From assembly GCA_022494885.1 (NCBI GenBank), contig JAGVSM010004264.1, forward strand, positions 1-64,000: DNA of 64,000 bases, given 5' to 3'. The notes under the pieces were generated by a model. It saw only the letters and a program-made list of their open reading frames with translations. It searched no databases and had not been told where the DNA came from. The stretch's first letter is position 1. The number at the start of each line of letters is the position of its first letter. Shown here piece after piece: positions 42,931-53,764 of this stretch. Made by a program: the position numbers and the translations under genes. This DNA comes from Micrasema longulum (lineage: Eukaryota; Arthropoda; Insecta; Trichoptera; Brachycentridae).

Positions 42931-43139
42931 AAGACTCAGACAAACTTTTCAAAAGATTTAAAAAATATTATTTTGAATAACAAAGTAAGAATAAAAAATG
43001 CATATATTATTTTTGTAAAATAAATGTAATAATCCGTAAGGGTTTATAAATAAATTTTCAATTTTTTTTTTTTTTTAAAGTTGAAAAAAATAACACGCGT
43101 CGCTGTTCTACAATTATGACAATTTATGCCCTGTAATTA

Positions 43140-43590
43140 ATAGGCACTCAAATTTATAATGGAACGCTTTCTCACAACAACGCTTGCGAAGTGTGGAATA
43201 AAAAAAACTGTGTTTAGTTCGCTCAACGCGAGGCTTTTCTTGACACAATGAATTTACTGCGCGACAAGTTTGGCGACAACATTATTTCCTGGAATTGTTC
43301 TTTTAATTTCCTTTTATGGTCCTGAGATTTGGCGCCATTGGAATACTCCTATGGTGCTACGTCGTCTGTTGAAACAAACCAACAACTCTTGAAGCATCGG
43401 AAAGCTATCGGTACTTCGATGGCAAAAGGTTTCATCTGTCACAGACACTATTTTACAGGAGGCCAAAAATATTGTTTCAAATTCCAAGCATATCTTTATC
43501 CCTATGATATTAAAGCTTTATCCTTTTGCCATATCAAAGAATTTACTATTTGGGACATTTTTCGGAGCAAACTTGAAAAATGACAAAAAC
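43140..43590 (+). pseudogene. Mariner/Tc1-type transposase relic
   Basis: Frames give FLDTMNLLRDKFGDNIISW, a frame break, then LAPLEYSYGATSSVETNQ and, further on, WDIFRSKLEK. This resembles the end of the DDE domain of insect mariner transposases, where LRxxFGDxxIS is followed by PPRSPDLxPLDFxLWGxxKSxVY; the central W-PPRSPD part is damaged. No terminal repeats were found. It is a decayed remnant; the call rests on about 40 residues. Confidence 0.45.
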
Positions 43591-43664
43591 AGCATCTGTA
43601 ACCATTTGCAATCACAGTACCGGATTTGTTTGTAAAAATGGCCAAAAATTGAAACGACAATGAT

Positions 43665-43790
43665 AGGAAAATATCACATACTACAAATACCGATAAAAAT
43701 ATGCAGTGGATTTAAAAAATGAAATTGTATCTTCATAATCGATATGGAAATTGTGGAAAAATGTTTTTATTCATAATTTCAAAACTTAAA
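43665..43790 (+). repeat. Dispersed repeat THETA, copy 2
   Basis: AGGAAAATATCACATACTAC, ATACCGATAAAAATATG and TATGGAAATTGTGGA match 29,885-30,000. Confidence 0.5.
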
Positions 43791-43964
43791 TTGTTAAAAA
43801 AGAACCCTCCACAAAAACGCGATATAATTGGCCTTGACAATTGTGACGTCAAGGTTCGTGACGACGTTCTATTTACATTTAAACGGTCACAAACAAAGGT
43901 AAAATTTAACCGAATCGTGACGTATTATTAATGCAATGAATTTAACAGTAATTTTATTTTATTT

Positions 43965-44232
43965 TGCTACTCGTCATCATCGTTCCCTTTCCGCAACTAA
44001 TGGTGCATAGGGCACTGCATTGGTACACCAATCGCAGCGTATCTTGATCATTTTGTTACATGAAGGTAAGATGATCAGTCTTACGCTTCAGGTATCAGTC
44101 CAGGGACTATGAAATATTCTAGTGCGAAAACACCCATTCAAATAAATATTTCACATCAACCATGTCGGGAATCGAACCCGAGACCTATTGCATACGCTAA
44201 CGCGCTGACCATTACACCACGAGGCCGACAAA
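43965..44232 (-). mobile_element. SINE-alpha copy 1, full length
   Basis: On the minus strand: CCTCGTGGTGTAATGGTCAG (A-box region), GGGTTCGATTCCCGAC (B box), body CTGAAGCGTAAGACTGATC, ATCAAGATACGC, and the 3' end CCCTATGCACCATTAGTTGC then GATGATGACGAGTAG. The head is closest to Gly/Asp tRNAs by the GCC..GAGAGGTCTCGGGTTCGA pattern in other copies. Acceptor pairing is lost. Confidence 0.85.
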
Positions 44233-44274
44233 ACTAAACAAAAGACTCAGACAAACTTTTCAAAAGATGATAAC

Positions 44275-44400
44275 TACTAGTAAATACGAACAATTTTTTT
44301 TACTGGGCAATGTTTCATAGACCCTTATTAATTCACAATTATAAAAAAATATTTATATGTCAATATTGCGCTACGTTACTGCTCGCGGAAGACATTAATT
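44275..44400 (-). repeat. Dispersed repeat NU, copy 2
   Basis: TTTTTTTACTGGGCAATG and ATAGACCCTTATTAATTC are the inverted counterpart of 4,190-4,320. Confidence 0.4.
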
Positions 44401-45134
44401 TATCGGATTCAAAAAGTAAAAGTGTGTTTTCATTATTTTGAACACAATATAAACAAACTCATTGCAACAAGTATTTGATTCTTTTATTTCAACTTATAAC
44501 CTCGTATCACGTTTAGAAAAACACCCACTACTTTCTAGAAGACAATGCTGCATAAGCAATATGTATTAAAGCGATATTTCTATTCTAATAAAACATAGAA
44601 ATACATATTCTTGGCAGACGCTGTTTTCTCCACGGGTATGGTAAGGTATGCAAAGTTGAACCAAACAGGTGGATTGTTTGACTCAGCGCATAAAAGTCAT
44701 ATGAAAACATATAAGGCGAATTTAATATAATGGTATCCTTAGTCATGTTTTATATTCCACGCACTAGAGGACATAAGTAACAGACTGCCCCCCGGGCCGA
44801 CACGTTTGGACCGGCGAATTTTTTCAACCCAAGATCTTTCCACAAGAAAAGCGTGTTTTTTCAAAAATACTAAAACGAGATTATACTAAGACGAGAAACG
44901 GGACGAAATAGACATTTTATTTCAGTGATTTGATGATGCACAGGAAATGGCAACTGGCAGACGCTTTTTTGGGCACCCTATTATGGTTCAAATAGAAAGT
45001 ATATTAGAAACTTCATGTGACGGCAGTTAGGCAAATAGTGATTTAAATAACAAATTTACCGAAACACGGCTATGTATGTATTAATTATAAAGACACATGT
45101 TTTTATTTAAGGCATTTTATAATTTTTTTTACTG
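44401..45134. other. Intergenic, no gene recognised
   Basis: A C-rich spot (GCCCCCCGGGCC) near 44,788 and two GGCAGACGCT motifs (about 44,612 and 44,956). Nothing more. Confidence 0.35.
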
Positions 45135-45235
45135 TAAGTCGGACTCGTGGTGTAATGGTCAGCGCGTTTGCCTACCATGCGAGAGGTCTCGGGTTCGATT
45201 CCCGACATGGTTGATATGAAATATATTTTTTTTTA
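45135..45235 (+). mobile_element. SINE-alpha head, truncated by LINE-J
   Basis: GGACTCGTGGTGTAATGGTC, TTGCCTACCATGCGAGAGG and GGGTTCGATTCCCGACATGG give the best-preserved tRNA-like head of the family. After GATATGAAATAT the body is replaced by a T-run belonging to LINE-J on the other strand. Confidence 0.85.
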
Positions 45236-45410
45236 TTATTATTTTTTTTTATTTATTTTTTTTTGTTTTTTTTCCAATAAACATAATAATAAAACAGAGT
45301 ATTAAAAAAATAAAGCATAATTACATAGTGATGAAATACATATTAATAGTAAAAATAGTAAACAAAAAAATCCCACAAAGGAATGGCCTGTGTGTGGGTA
45401 TACTAAATCT
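45236..45410 (-). mobile_element. LINE-J copy 2, 3' end only
   Basis: TAAAGCATAATTACATAG, CATATTAATAGTAAAAATAG and CCCACAAAGGAATGGCCTG match 31,700-31,800. Poly(A) tail appears as T-runs from 45,228. Confidence 0.75.
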
Positions 45411-45667
45411 TAAATACCTGATAAAATCTTTGGTGTAGATGTTTATATAAATATTTAAATGAATGGGATATATAAAAAAATGGAGAGCTACATTCATTTT
45501 TTTGAGTAAGTAATAAAATTTAAAAAAAATAGAAAAAAAAATAGATGTTGAGACAAAAAAATGCAAAAAAAAACCAGAACCCTGAAAATCATAAAAATCC
45601 TGAAAACCCTGAAAATCTTATACATCCTGAAAATCCAAAAATACTCAAAAAGCAAATTGAGTAGAGG

Positions 45668-46385
45668 TATAGTCCGCCTCGTTTTGTAGTGGTTAGCGCG
45701 TTCGCCTACCATGCTCAATATCTCTATTCGATTCCTGGCAGGATAGACGTGAAGTATTGATTTTGAAGGTAGTTCTACAATGCAATGTTTCATAGTTCCT
45801 GGATTGAAAACCTAAGAGTTGGATCGATAAACTTTTTTTATATATAACAAAAATGATCAAGATACAATTCTGTGCCGTATGCACCATTTGATGAAGATAG
45901 GAAGATGAATTGCGATGATAATGATATACAAAAAAGCCTTTTTTTTATCGTTATGCAAAATAACTTTTTTATTTTTATTTAAATCTTAAAGTAGGGCACA
46001 CATATCATACATATTGTTATGTGTGTTCTAATAAGATATAATATGCGAAAAAGAAAATAATAAGAAATTATTAAGGTCTTAACATAAATAAAAATCAACC
46101 GCTTTTCGCCAAAAAAAATCTAATCTACAAGATATTGTGTTCGCTTATACGTTACAAATATTTTTTTGTTGACCTCGCTCTTTCATGACTTTGGTCGTAG
46201 GGAGTCAGAAAGGATTTTGAAAATAAAATATTAAAATAAGAATAATTAAAAAATATATGTACAAATGGCAATCATGAAGTTTCGCATTATAAATAAATTG
46301 TCTACGGTTTATGAATGTTGTATATGTATGCGCAAGGGTGTATGTACATGTGTGTGTATGTATATGTGTATATATATGTGTACAT

Positions 46386-46425
<40 letters not shown>

Positions 46426-46610
46426 ATATGCCTTTGTATCAAAATGTGTATACAAGTAAGTTTATACTTTATTAATCTGTGCTTTCTATTAACTTATCAT
46501 GTTTTAAAATGTAATTGCCTAGCTTGGAACGGGGTATGTACCCTTGTTAGCTGGGCAAAGTGAACATAAAATTGTATTTATGATAAAATGTATAAATAAA
46601 AAAACAAATT
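45668..46610 (+). mobile_element. SINE-alpha/LINE-H chimeric element, copy B (with head)
   Basis: Head CCGCCTCGTTTTGTAGTGG with a decayed B box (ATTCGATTCCTGG), SINE-alpha body (TGATCAAGATACAATTCTG, GCACCATTTGATGAAG), then at about 45,960 a switch to LINE-H sequence: GGTCGTAGGGAGTCAGAAAG (encoding GRRESE as in LINE-H copy 1), a TG/TA microsatellite at 46,340-46,430, the TGCCTAGCTTGGAACGGGG hairpin and an AATAAA tail. The SINE/LINE junction is shared with copy A at 32.8-33.5 kb. Confidence 0.75.
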
Positions 46611-47344
46611 ATTAAAATTATTGTTGTAAAATATTGAAGGATGACTAATTTTTTGTATTATTTTTTTGTTGGGTCCTCCAGTTCTCTTCATTAGGAAAAA
46701 AACTGTTACAACTAATGTAAACATAGATGCAGTAAAGGAGTTAGTAAGATTTAAAGGGGTTTCATAAAAAGATGCGTGCTTGAGATTTTTTTTAAAGATA
46801 TTGAGGGATGGGCGTCTTCAACAGAGAGAATATTAAGTTCTACTAGTTGTGAGCCAATATTTCTACATTTCAATTTTGTTTTACTTCGCTTTGGAATGGC
46901 AGACACGCGACTACCAACTACCAAAGCCTCCGCAAGGCGGAAAGGATATGGAAGGATTTGTTTGTACGCTGGTACATTCAGAACGGTAAACCGCGGTCCA
47001 CATTACTCATGCGCCCCTCCGACATTTTTAAAGGAAACACCTTAAAAGGATTTTGTTAATGGGTTTACCGGCGCTGGCTTTAGTTACTAACTGCGTAGTG
47101 CAAAGGAATGCCGAACGGGCCTATTTCTGTGTTTGTTGTAGTTCTGTATAAATCTAAGGACGCGATACAGCTTAAGTATTCGCAATCTATTATTTAGGCT
47201 GCTTTAAGTACCATTTGGACAATAATGCTCTTTTGTATTTTAGCTTATTATTTATTTACAAACACATTTCAATTTTGAGGTCATCACATAAACGTGTTAA
47301 CAATTTGTAGAGGTGGGTTCGAACTTCGAATCTCCTGGGGGGCA
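46611..47344. other. Intergenic, no gene recognised
   Basis: An 89-codon frame at 46,776-47,045 crosses a GC-richer stretch but resembles no family I know. Confidence 0.35.
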
Positions 47345-47590
47345 ATAAAGAACTTCAGCCCTACGGAAAATTTCATAGAAAAAATGTTTTCTTGCGCGTG
47401 GTAAAAATTACAGCATTAAATTGTACGGCAAAGTTTCTTGAATACGTACGAAAAAAATTTGTAAAAAATAATTTTATGACGACTACGAAACGAACTACTT
47501 GGAACGATGTCACTAGTTCATATGAATGAATGAATGATAAGAGAGCTATGAAAAATATGCGGTTTACTAACCGTCAACGGACCACACATG
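47345..47590 (+). repeat. KAP-1 copy 2
   Basis: GAACTTCAGCCCTACGG, TTTTCTTGCGCGTGGTAAA and ATGTCACTAGTTCATATGA match 27,275-27,510, with a GAAT expansion after the ATATGAA block. Confidence 0.6.
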
Positions 47591-47739
47591 GGGAGTAATT
47601 TCAGAAATACAAAACTTTAAAAAATCATAACGCTGATAACAAGATAAATAAAAAATCAAATTATAAAATATGCATCGAAATAAAACTAGCAATGTAAATT
47701 ATCCAAATTAAATAATTGTAAAAATTAATATATCAGTGA

Positions 47740-47945
47740 ATTGGTACATACATTGCATATTTGTTACATGAAGATAAAATTATCAGTCTTACGCTTCAGG
47801 TGTCTAGAGACAATGCAATATTCTAGTGTAAAACCACCCCTTTAAATAAATATTTTATATCAACCATATCGTAAATCGAACCCGAGACCTCTTGCATGGG
47901 TGGCAAACGCGCCGACTATCATACTACGAGGCCGGCCAAGTAAAA
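47740..47945 (-). mobile_element. SINE-alpha copy 4
   Basis: On the minus strand CCTCGTAGTATGATAGTCGG head, B box GGGTTCGATTTACG, CTAGAATATTGCATTG and CTGAAGCGTAAGACTGATAA body. The 3' end is truncated before the GATGAT end. Confidence 0.8.
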
Positions 47946-48374
47946 AAATCCCAACAATCAAAAATCGACCAAAATTAATATATGTTGATATTGAAACGTA
48001 TGTGACGTCCTATACTCTGCGCCCCTACGGGGTGATAGTTTATTTGTTTTTTTCTTAATCGGGACTCTGGTGAGGATTGAAAGTTGCTGAAGCTAAATGC
48101 CGATTTCACACCATGGTAAAAATCCGCACGGCACGATAAAATAACTTAGGGTGGATTTATATTTAATACATATTTTTATTTTATTTTTCTTTAATCGACT
48201 TTCTTAGAAAGTCGCTGAATACATTTGAAATAGATACAAAATAATATTATACTGCATTTATTTGTGTTCCGGCGGATAAAGAATATAGTTCTGTGCTTAA
48301 AATAATAATACGCCATCAGCTAATACGGACAAAAGCCATTATTTGATTATCGACTACAAAGTAAGTTACAATTT

Positions 48375-48620
48375 ATACATATATTATTAACATATAAATA
48401 TATTTACAAAAAAACACTTTAGAAAAATACATCCTAAAATTAAGCTATAACATAAATTGGAAAAAATGCCCACATAGACTTCAGCGTCTGAGCGTGGGCC
48501 ATTCCTTTTTTAATTTTTAAAAGTTTATAGCATATAAATATGGTATGACATGACCATGAAAAGAAAAGAAAAGATTAAGAAAAGAAAAACCAAATTAACA
48601 TATGCTGATATTTGATATGT
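48375..48620 (-). mobile_element. LINE-D copy 2, 3' end only
   Basis: TAGAAAAATACATCCTAAAA, GCCCACATAGACTTCAGCG, GAGCGTGGGCCATTCC and ATGGTATGACATGACCATG are the reverse complement of the LINE-D 3' region. The TTTTC block here is only a few units. Confidence 0.85.
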
Positions 48621-48751
48621 CTTTGAATCGTAAACTATTCATTAAATAAACTCTTTACGACGAGCAATTAGTTGACACGGACATACGAGTATATCACTAC
48701 AAATATAATATTGGATTGGAAACATAATAATAATTTTCAAAATAAATATCT

Positions 48752-49635
48752 GACACTAAAGATATAGAGAACATTATCAAAGAATTGTGGTCTCACTGCT
48801 ATGCAGATGATACGCAGATTTATTTTTATTGCAAACCAGGCGAGAGAAGTGTGCTTGTCAATTTAATTGACGGATGCATCGAGAAAATAGGAAACTGGAT
48901 GTCTGGAAACAGATTAACATTAAACCCATCGAAAACGGAACAACTATGGGTGGTTTAAGCCAGACGACAGAATTTGATCCAGGATACGGCCCTATCTACA
49001 GTAGGTTTTGTAATGGTATCTATGCAGGTCTACCAATGAACAAAATGACTCGCCTACAGTCTGTTTTGAATGCTGCAGCGAGACTTATTTTCGGAATCTC
49101 TAAGTTCAGTCATATCACTCTACTACTTCGGAAATTACACTGGTTCCTTTTTTCATAGAGGGTCGAATACAAACTCTGTTGGCTGATGTATAAATCACTG
49201 CACAACTCTGATCCCCGATCGACGCCTGTCAGGTAGTTTATTCCAGATGAACTAGCTGACAGGCGTCTCACGCTTAGATCAGCTACGTCTACGGCGAGAG
49301 GAAAAGTTATCATACCTCTACGCAAACAGCGCACTAAATTTAGTGAACGCGCATTTACGGTCTCAGGCCCTTTGGCATGGAATGCTCTCCCAGCAGAGGT
49401 GCGAGGCTGTGAAAGTGAAGTAATGTTTCGGAAAAAACTTAAAACTCACTTGTTCTCTAAATCATTTGAATAAATCCGTAGCATGTGACAACAAAATAAA
49501 TTGTTTTAATTAAATTACACATTCAAAAGCTTTAATTAGATTTGTTTATCTATAGAATCACTTTGTAAAGCGCCCCTGAGGTATTATATAACGAAAATGG
49601 CGCTATATAAGTTATCTATAATAATAATAAATATT
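48752..49635 (+). mobile_element. LINE-B copy 2, L2-like, internally deleted
   Basis: TKDIENIIKELWSHCYADDT, NRLTLNPSKTEQLW, then a jump near 49,000 to CNGIYAGLPMNKMTRLQSVL: about 190 bp between the LIQDTALP and YCNG blocks of copy 1 are missing. The frame later has stops. The 3' end is GTAAAGCGCCCCTGAGG and AAAATGGCGCTATATAAG, then ATAATAATAA. Confidence 0.9.
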
Positions 49636-50039
49636 GTAACAGCAAACTCTAATGTTCGGAAAATCATCAAGGAATTTCCCACTCAAATCCCTCCTACTTA
49701 GGAAAATCCAGTCATTAAATCCTCTCTTGAAAATAGTTTTTGTCGTTGAGAGCTATATGAAAACCTTTTAAATATAATTCTATTCAATATAATATGAGGG
49801 AGACACAACAGTCACCAAACTCGTTAAGTAACAGAAGCGATCGAAATTTTTAAACATCACGGCCAACATTCGCCAAATACCCGACGCGTTAACCGTTAGG
49901 GATGTTTCGGAATCCATCCACCATAATAGCAGACGTGTCGGATGGAGATTTGACGCGTTATCTATCCCAGTAATAACCGAAACAAACCTAATTACTTCAT
50001 AAGACATTTATGGCGTAATCGAGATACTACAATGAAAAC
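49636..50039. other. Intergenic, nothing recognised
   Basis: Single-copy-looking, moderately GC at 49,850-49,960. No feature. Confidence 0.3.
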
Positions 50040-50320
50040 GAAAATGTTTATACTTATAATATTATTTTTTATTAATATTATTAATACATTAAGATTATTT
50101 TTTATTACGAATTGTTTTACTTTCTTGGTATTATATAATTGCTTGCTATCTTATTTCAGTTTTATGTACATATTATTACTTGTTACTGTATTATTATTAC
50201 TACCGTACTTTTATGTAAATATTATTCTGTCCCAAAATGAGTTTGTTGTAACTCCTGAAATACAAAAAAAAATGTATGATGTAATAAAAAAAAGTACACA
50301 AGAAATTAAACACTGATTTG
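50040..50320 (+). mobile_element. LINE-O 3' end, copy 1
   Basis: GCTTGCTATCTTATTTCAGT, CATATTATTACTTGTTACT and GTCCCAAAATGAGTTTGTTG are shared with 51,520-51,700 (minus) and, in the last block, 59,590-59,640. A 94-codon hydrophobic frame across it (50,032-50,316) is T-rich 3' UTR, not a membrane protein. Confidence 0.65.
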
Positions 50321-50461
50321 AGTCTACTAAACATTTTATTTTATTTTTACAAATATAAAAACAAAAATTTCGTGACAATTGTTTCGACTTGTTAGGACAT
50401 TTTTAAACGAATGTGAAGAATAGATGGATTGTGGTAAATTATATGATATGATAATATGATA

Positions 50462-50597
50462 ATGTGGGAAGTCACATTAGAGCGATTAGCCTGACGAATT
50501 GGAGAAGAGCCGCAGAGTGCAGGGATGAATGGGGACAAATTTTGGAGGAGGCCGGGGCCCACGACGGGCTGTAGCGCCACTGATGATGATGAGTATA
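50462..50597 (+). mobile_element. RTE-2 copy 2, extreme C-terminus and tail
   Basis: Reads WRRAAECRDEWGQILEEAGA then HDGL and a TAG stop, then CGCCACTGATGATGATGAG. It matches the end of the RTE at 21.0 kb nearly residue for residue. Strongly 5'-truncated. Confidence 0.9.
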
Positions 50598-51200
50598 AAT
50601 ATTTCTCATACATTATTTCAGTAAGTAAATAGAAAATGTAACTCTGGATAAAAATATTTCAAACAAAACGGAAATTGAATTTCTTTCTTTATTTGATCGT
50701 ACATTAGTGAAACAGAAACTTGAAGTGCACATTATGTTTGTACGTAAATTGAACCAAGGCAAATGAAATGGAATTTCTGAGTGCTTTAGATATTAAACAT
50801 TCTATTGCTTAGTATCGTCGTTTTTTTAATTAAATATTTCGAAACTCTCTTAAAAATATTCAAAGAAAATTTCAAGTGTAATTTCACTAAACGTATCTTA
50901 AATAGCAAAACCAGACAATGTTAGAATTTGTTTGAAGACGCACCCCCAATCTTTCGGGTATAAAATGTACCTATTAATATGATACACGGTGCCTGGGAAC
51001 TTTAATGAATAGGTTGTTGCACATTGTTTTTCTGACACTCGCAAATGACTCTCGATACTGTGCGGAAAAGACAACTGAGTCAATCTAAATAAAAAAAATT
51101 CCTGTGTCGGCATCTTTTGCGTTTTTCAAAAATAGTTAATCGTATACCGTATTTGTAGACGCAGATAAAACTGGGCGCTTTAAAGGGTTCTTTACACTTA

Positions 51201-51402
51201 GTATCCCGGAGCCGTGTAAACATGCGTTGTGTCCCGGTCCCGTGTTTTTACGTGGTTCACCAGCTGTTCAAAAAAGTGCATTTTATTGACATCTAGTGAC
51301 TTTTATTACCACTTTTTCGCTGCTGGTAAACTACGTGAAAACACGGGACCGGGACACAGCGCGTGGTTATTATAATCACGTGTTTATACGGCTCCGGGAT
51401 AC
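51201..51402. mobile_element. Foldback element, 202 bp, GC-rich arms
   Basis: GTATCCCGGAGCCGTGTAAA at the left pairs with its near-complement ending GCTCCGGGATAC. A second block (TGTCCCGGTCCCGTGTTTTT, ACGTGGTTCACCAGC) pairs with GCTGGTAAACTACGTG and AACACGGGACCGGGACACA. An AAAAAGTG/CACTTTTT pair near the loop extends the fold, so almost the whole element is one hairpin. No clear target duplication. Confidence 0.85.
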
Positions 51403-51519
51403 AAAGCAAAAAAAAGTAGTGAGACGCTGTAGGTATATGTGCGAACATTGCAATGTGGCTCTCCATAAAGACTAATGTTGGCAAAATTATCATACAAAAA
51501 TGACTTTTATTTATTTATT

Positions 51520-51780
51520 AAATCATACAAATTTTTTTTTTGTACTCCCAGGAGTTACAACAAACTCATTTTGGGACAGAAAAATATTTACACATAGGTA
51601 TGTTAACAACAATAATATAGCAACAAATAGTAATAAAGTAACAAGTAATAATATGTACATAAAAACTGAAATAAGATAGCAAGCAAATATATGATACAAA
51701 TCATACATCCGCTTGCCATCCTTTAAACAATCCATAATAAAAATCCTTGTTAAATTATTTCTGCAGTACATGATTTTAAG
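51520..51780 (-). mobile_element. LINE-O 3' end, copy 2
   Basis: Reverse complement of the 50.1-50.3 kb tail; carries ACTCCCAGGAGTTACAACA and CTCATTTTGGGACAG. It ends at a T-run (51,531-51,540), the poly(A) on the minus strand. Confidence 0.7.
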
Positions 51781-51909
51781 ATTAAATCAATTAAATCATG
51801 ATTCATACATCTAATATTGAAAGTATTTTTTTAACAAGAAATACAAAAAAAAATAGGTATATCAATAATTTATACTACGAGTATAATTGAGGAAAATCTA
51901 TGTTTAAAA

Positions 51910-52015
51910 CGGGTTGTGGTCCCGTGTGAGTGTTATGGACTTGCGGATCAAAAGTCCGAGGTTCAAAATCGACTATAACAGCATTTTCTCAAACAAGTAA
52001 TTTACGACTTTGGGG
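51910..52015 (+). mobile_element. SINE-gamma copy 5, decayed
   Basis: GGGTTGTGGTCCCGTGTGAG, GTCCGAGGTTCAAAATCG (B box lost) and TTTTCTCAAACAAGTAATTT. Confidence 0.65.
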
Positions 52016-52018
52016 TTC

Positions 52019-52455
52019 GAACCGTCAATAGGGTCGCAGTGAGTCACGTCTTGCTGGAAAGTGTGATTCTATAAAATGCTGCGAATTCCCAGTTGCTTTC
52101 TCCGGTAACACCACTGACTAGTCCAACTCGTCAGCGTCCACGTCACAAACCCTGGGCAATGGGATCACACTCATAACAGTGTGATCTCAGCAGATAACGA
52201 GAGGATGAAAGGCGAGTTTCTGGCGCCTCAAAACCAGAACCAACCAGATAAGGGAAGGTAACCCCGACAGAAAAATCCATCAGAGAAGGCAATTGGAAAC
52301 TACTCTGGTCATCTTTTCCCAGGAATCACTACGGCGAGTACATCCAACATGCAGTTTTCCTGGCCTCGGAGTAGTGCAGGATCGAGATGCTTTCGCTGTA
52401 GTGATCGCCAACATCAGGGGGACCCGGTAAGGCACGCAAGAAAAGGAAGTAAGAA
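52019..52455 (+). mobile_element. Non-autonomous RTE derivative (RTE-1 3' end fused to a short 5' region)
   Basis: The last 70 bp read CAGGATCGAGATGC..GTGATCGCCAACATCAGGGG, GACCCGG and CACGCAAGAAAAGGAAG. The same sequence follows the C-terminal AQDR of the RTE at 60.4 kb (GATCGTCAACGTCGGGGGGA, CACGTGAAGAAGAAAAG). The preceding 360 bp (GGCAATTGGAAACTACTCTG, CCAACATGCAGTTTTCCTGG) have no ORF and may be an RTE 5' UTR. This is the BovA-from-BovB type of layout: both ends kept, coding centre lost. Confidence 0.6.
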
Positions 52456-52494
52456 AGTTCAGTGATCAAAAAAATAGATTTCGTTTTGTAATTT

Positions 52495-52610
52495 TAAAAT
52501 TGCTTGTGACGTCACGAGTTCTAGCTGGAGAGTTTTTATGACTGGAGAGTTGGCTTCCCGGAAACTGGAAATCTATCACTCACAACAGTATTGTTGGTTG
52601 ATTCTAAAGA
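52495..52610 (+). repeat. KAP-1 related fragment
   Basis: TTGTGACGTCACGAGTTCTA and GGCTTCCCGGAAACTGGAAA match 39,160-39,230. Confidence 0.45.
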
Positions 52611-52614
52611 TTTT

Positions 52615-53100
52615 TTTTAAACAAAAACATCCCACAAAGGCATGGCCTGTTCGTGGGGTAAACAAGAAAATTTTAATGTATTTTCGCTCCTATAATAAAT
52701 AATAGACAGTTATAATATTTTTGTAAAACATAAGAAAGAGAAAATAAAATATTCTGTAAAAGATAATATGGTAATTTTTTACAGTAATTAAAAAAGGAAA
52801 TAAAAAAATATTTCAAAAAAACATAAAGATATTCCTTATTATTAAAGGGCAACAAAATATTTCATAGAAAAAAAGAGTTCATATCTTTAGTTTGAATCCA
52901 AGATAGTGCGTGTTTTTTAAAAGAAGGAAAATTTTAAAAGTTTGGAATCAATGAAATATTATCAGTAAAATAAGAATTAAAATTTTTTGGGCATATCAAA
53001 TATGCATGTCTCTGTGCTAGCCTCGTTTATAATGTGGTATTTCTAACACACGATTCCTTCTTTGACTAGATCTATTTGAATTACTTGTAAATAAATTCGT
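52615..53100 (-). mobile_element. LINE-J copy 3
   Basis: Same orientation and content as 31,770-32,215: CCCACAAAGGCATGGCCTGT, GAATCCAAGATAGTGCGTG and CACACGATTCCTTCTTTGA. It contains a 24-bp AAAAAACATAAAG insertion near 52,820 and frameshifts. Confidence 0.8.
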
Positions 53101-53139
53101 GACATTGTTTAAAATAATTGATTTTTATAATTTTTTTCG

Positions 53140-53310
53140 TACGTTTTCGCGGCAGGATTATACGTCGCGAAACGTACGACATTTAATATTAGGTGTTCAC
53201 AGATGTTGCATTGAGATCGCGTGCGAAACAACCATGGTGCGAAATTGTTATCACGTCGCTTATTAGCACGTCGATAGTTATTTGTGATTGAGCTACTGCG
53301 CTGCTATTCC
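53140..53310 (+). repeat. ER-1 short form
   Basis: GCGGCAGGATTATACGTCGC, ACATTTAATATTAGGTGTT, AACAACCATGGTGCGAAATT and GCACGTCGATAGTTATTTGT. It shares both ends with the 450-bp ER-1 form but has a different, shorter centre. Confidence 0.65.
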
Positions 53311-53764
53311 GAACACTCGCGGCCGTAGAAAACACTGCCTACTTTTTTAAAAATAATTCTTATTTGATTAGGGCTAGTTGTACTAGAAAAAGGCAAATAA
53401 AAAAAGGTTTTAAGTTAAATCATTGATTAAGTTTTGTCAAAATGGCGATATTAAGTTATTTTGATTTATTTTTTCATGCGATCCATTTTGTCCACAAACA
53501 AAAACGGAATAATTATTCATCTTTTAACTTAACTTTTTTGGGTGTAATTGGCCCTTAGAAGTATCTACGTATTTTTTCAGGTAACCAGTATACATTTCAA
53601 GTTATATAAATTATAGTATTTGATAGAAGAAACAAGATAAGAAATAGAGAACAAATGGTTCCCGGGGGTCCCCGGTAACGTCAACCTGCTCTCAACGCGC
53701 GTACAGAACATGACAAACGAAAATAACCTTTCGCTCGTAAAGAACGACTATTAAAAAAAATATA

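Noticed and set aside
45135..45210. Possible functional Gly/Asp tRNA gene
   Set aside because: A and B boxes are good but the acceptor stem does not pair, and the same head recurs in five SINE copies.
46776..47045. 89-codon frame at 46.8-47.0 kb as a host exon
   Set aside because: No family resemblance, no splice acceptor or donor of note, and low-complexity flanks.
50032..50316. 94-codon strongly hydrophobic frame
   Set aside because: T-rich 3' UTR shared with the reverse-strand LINE-O copy at 51.6 kb where the frame is not kept.
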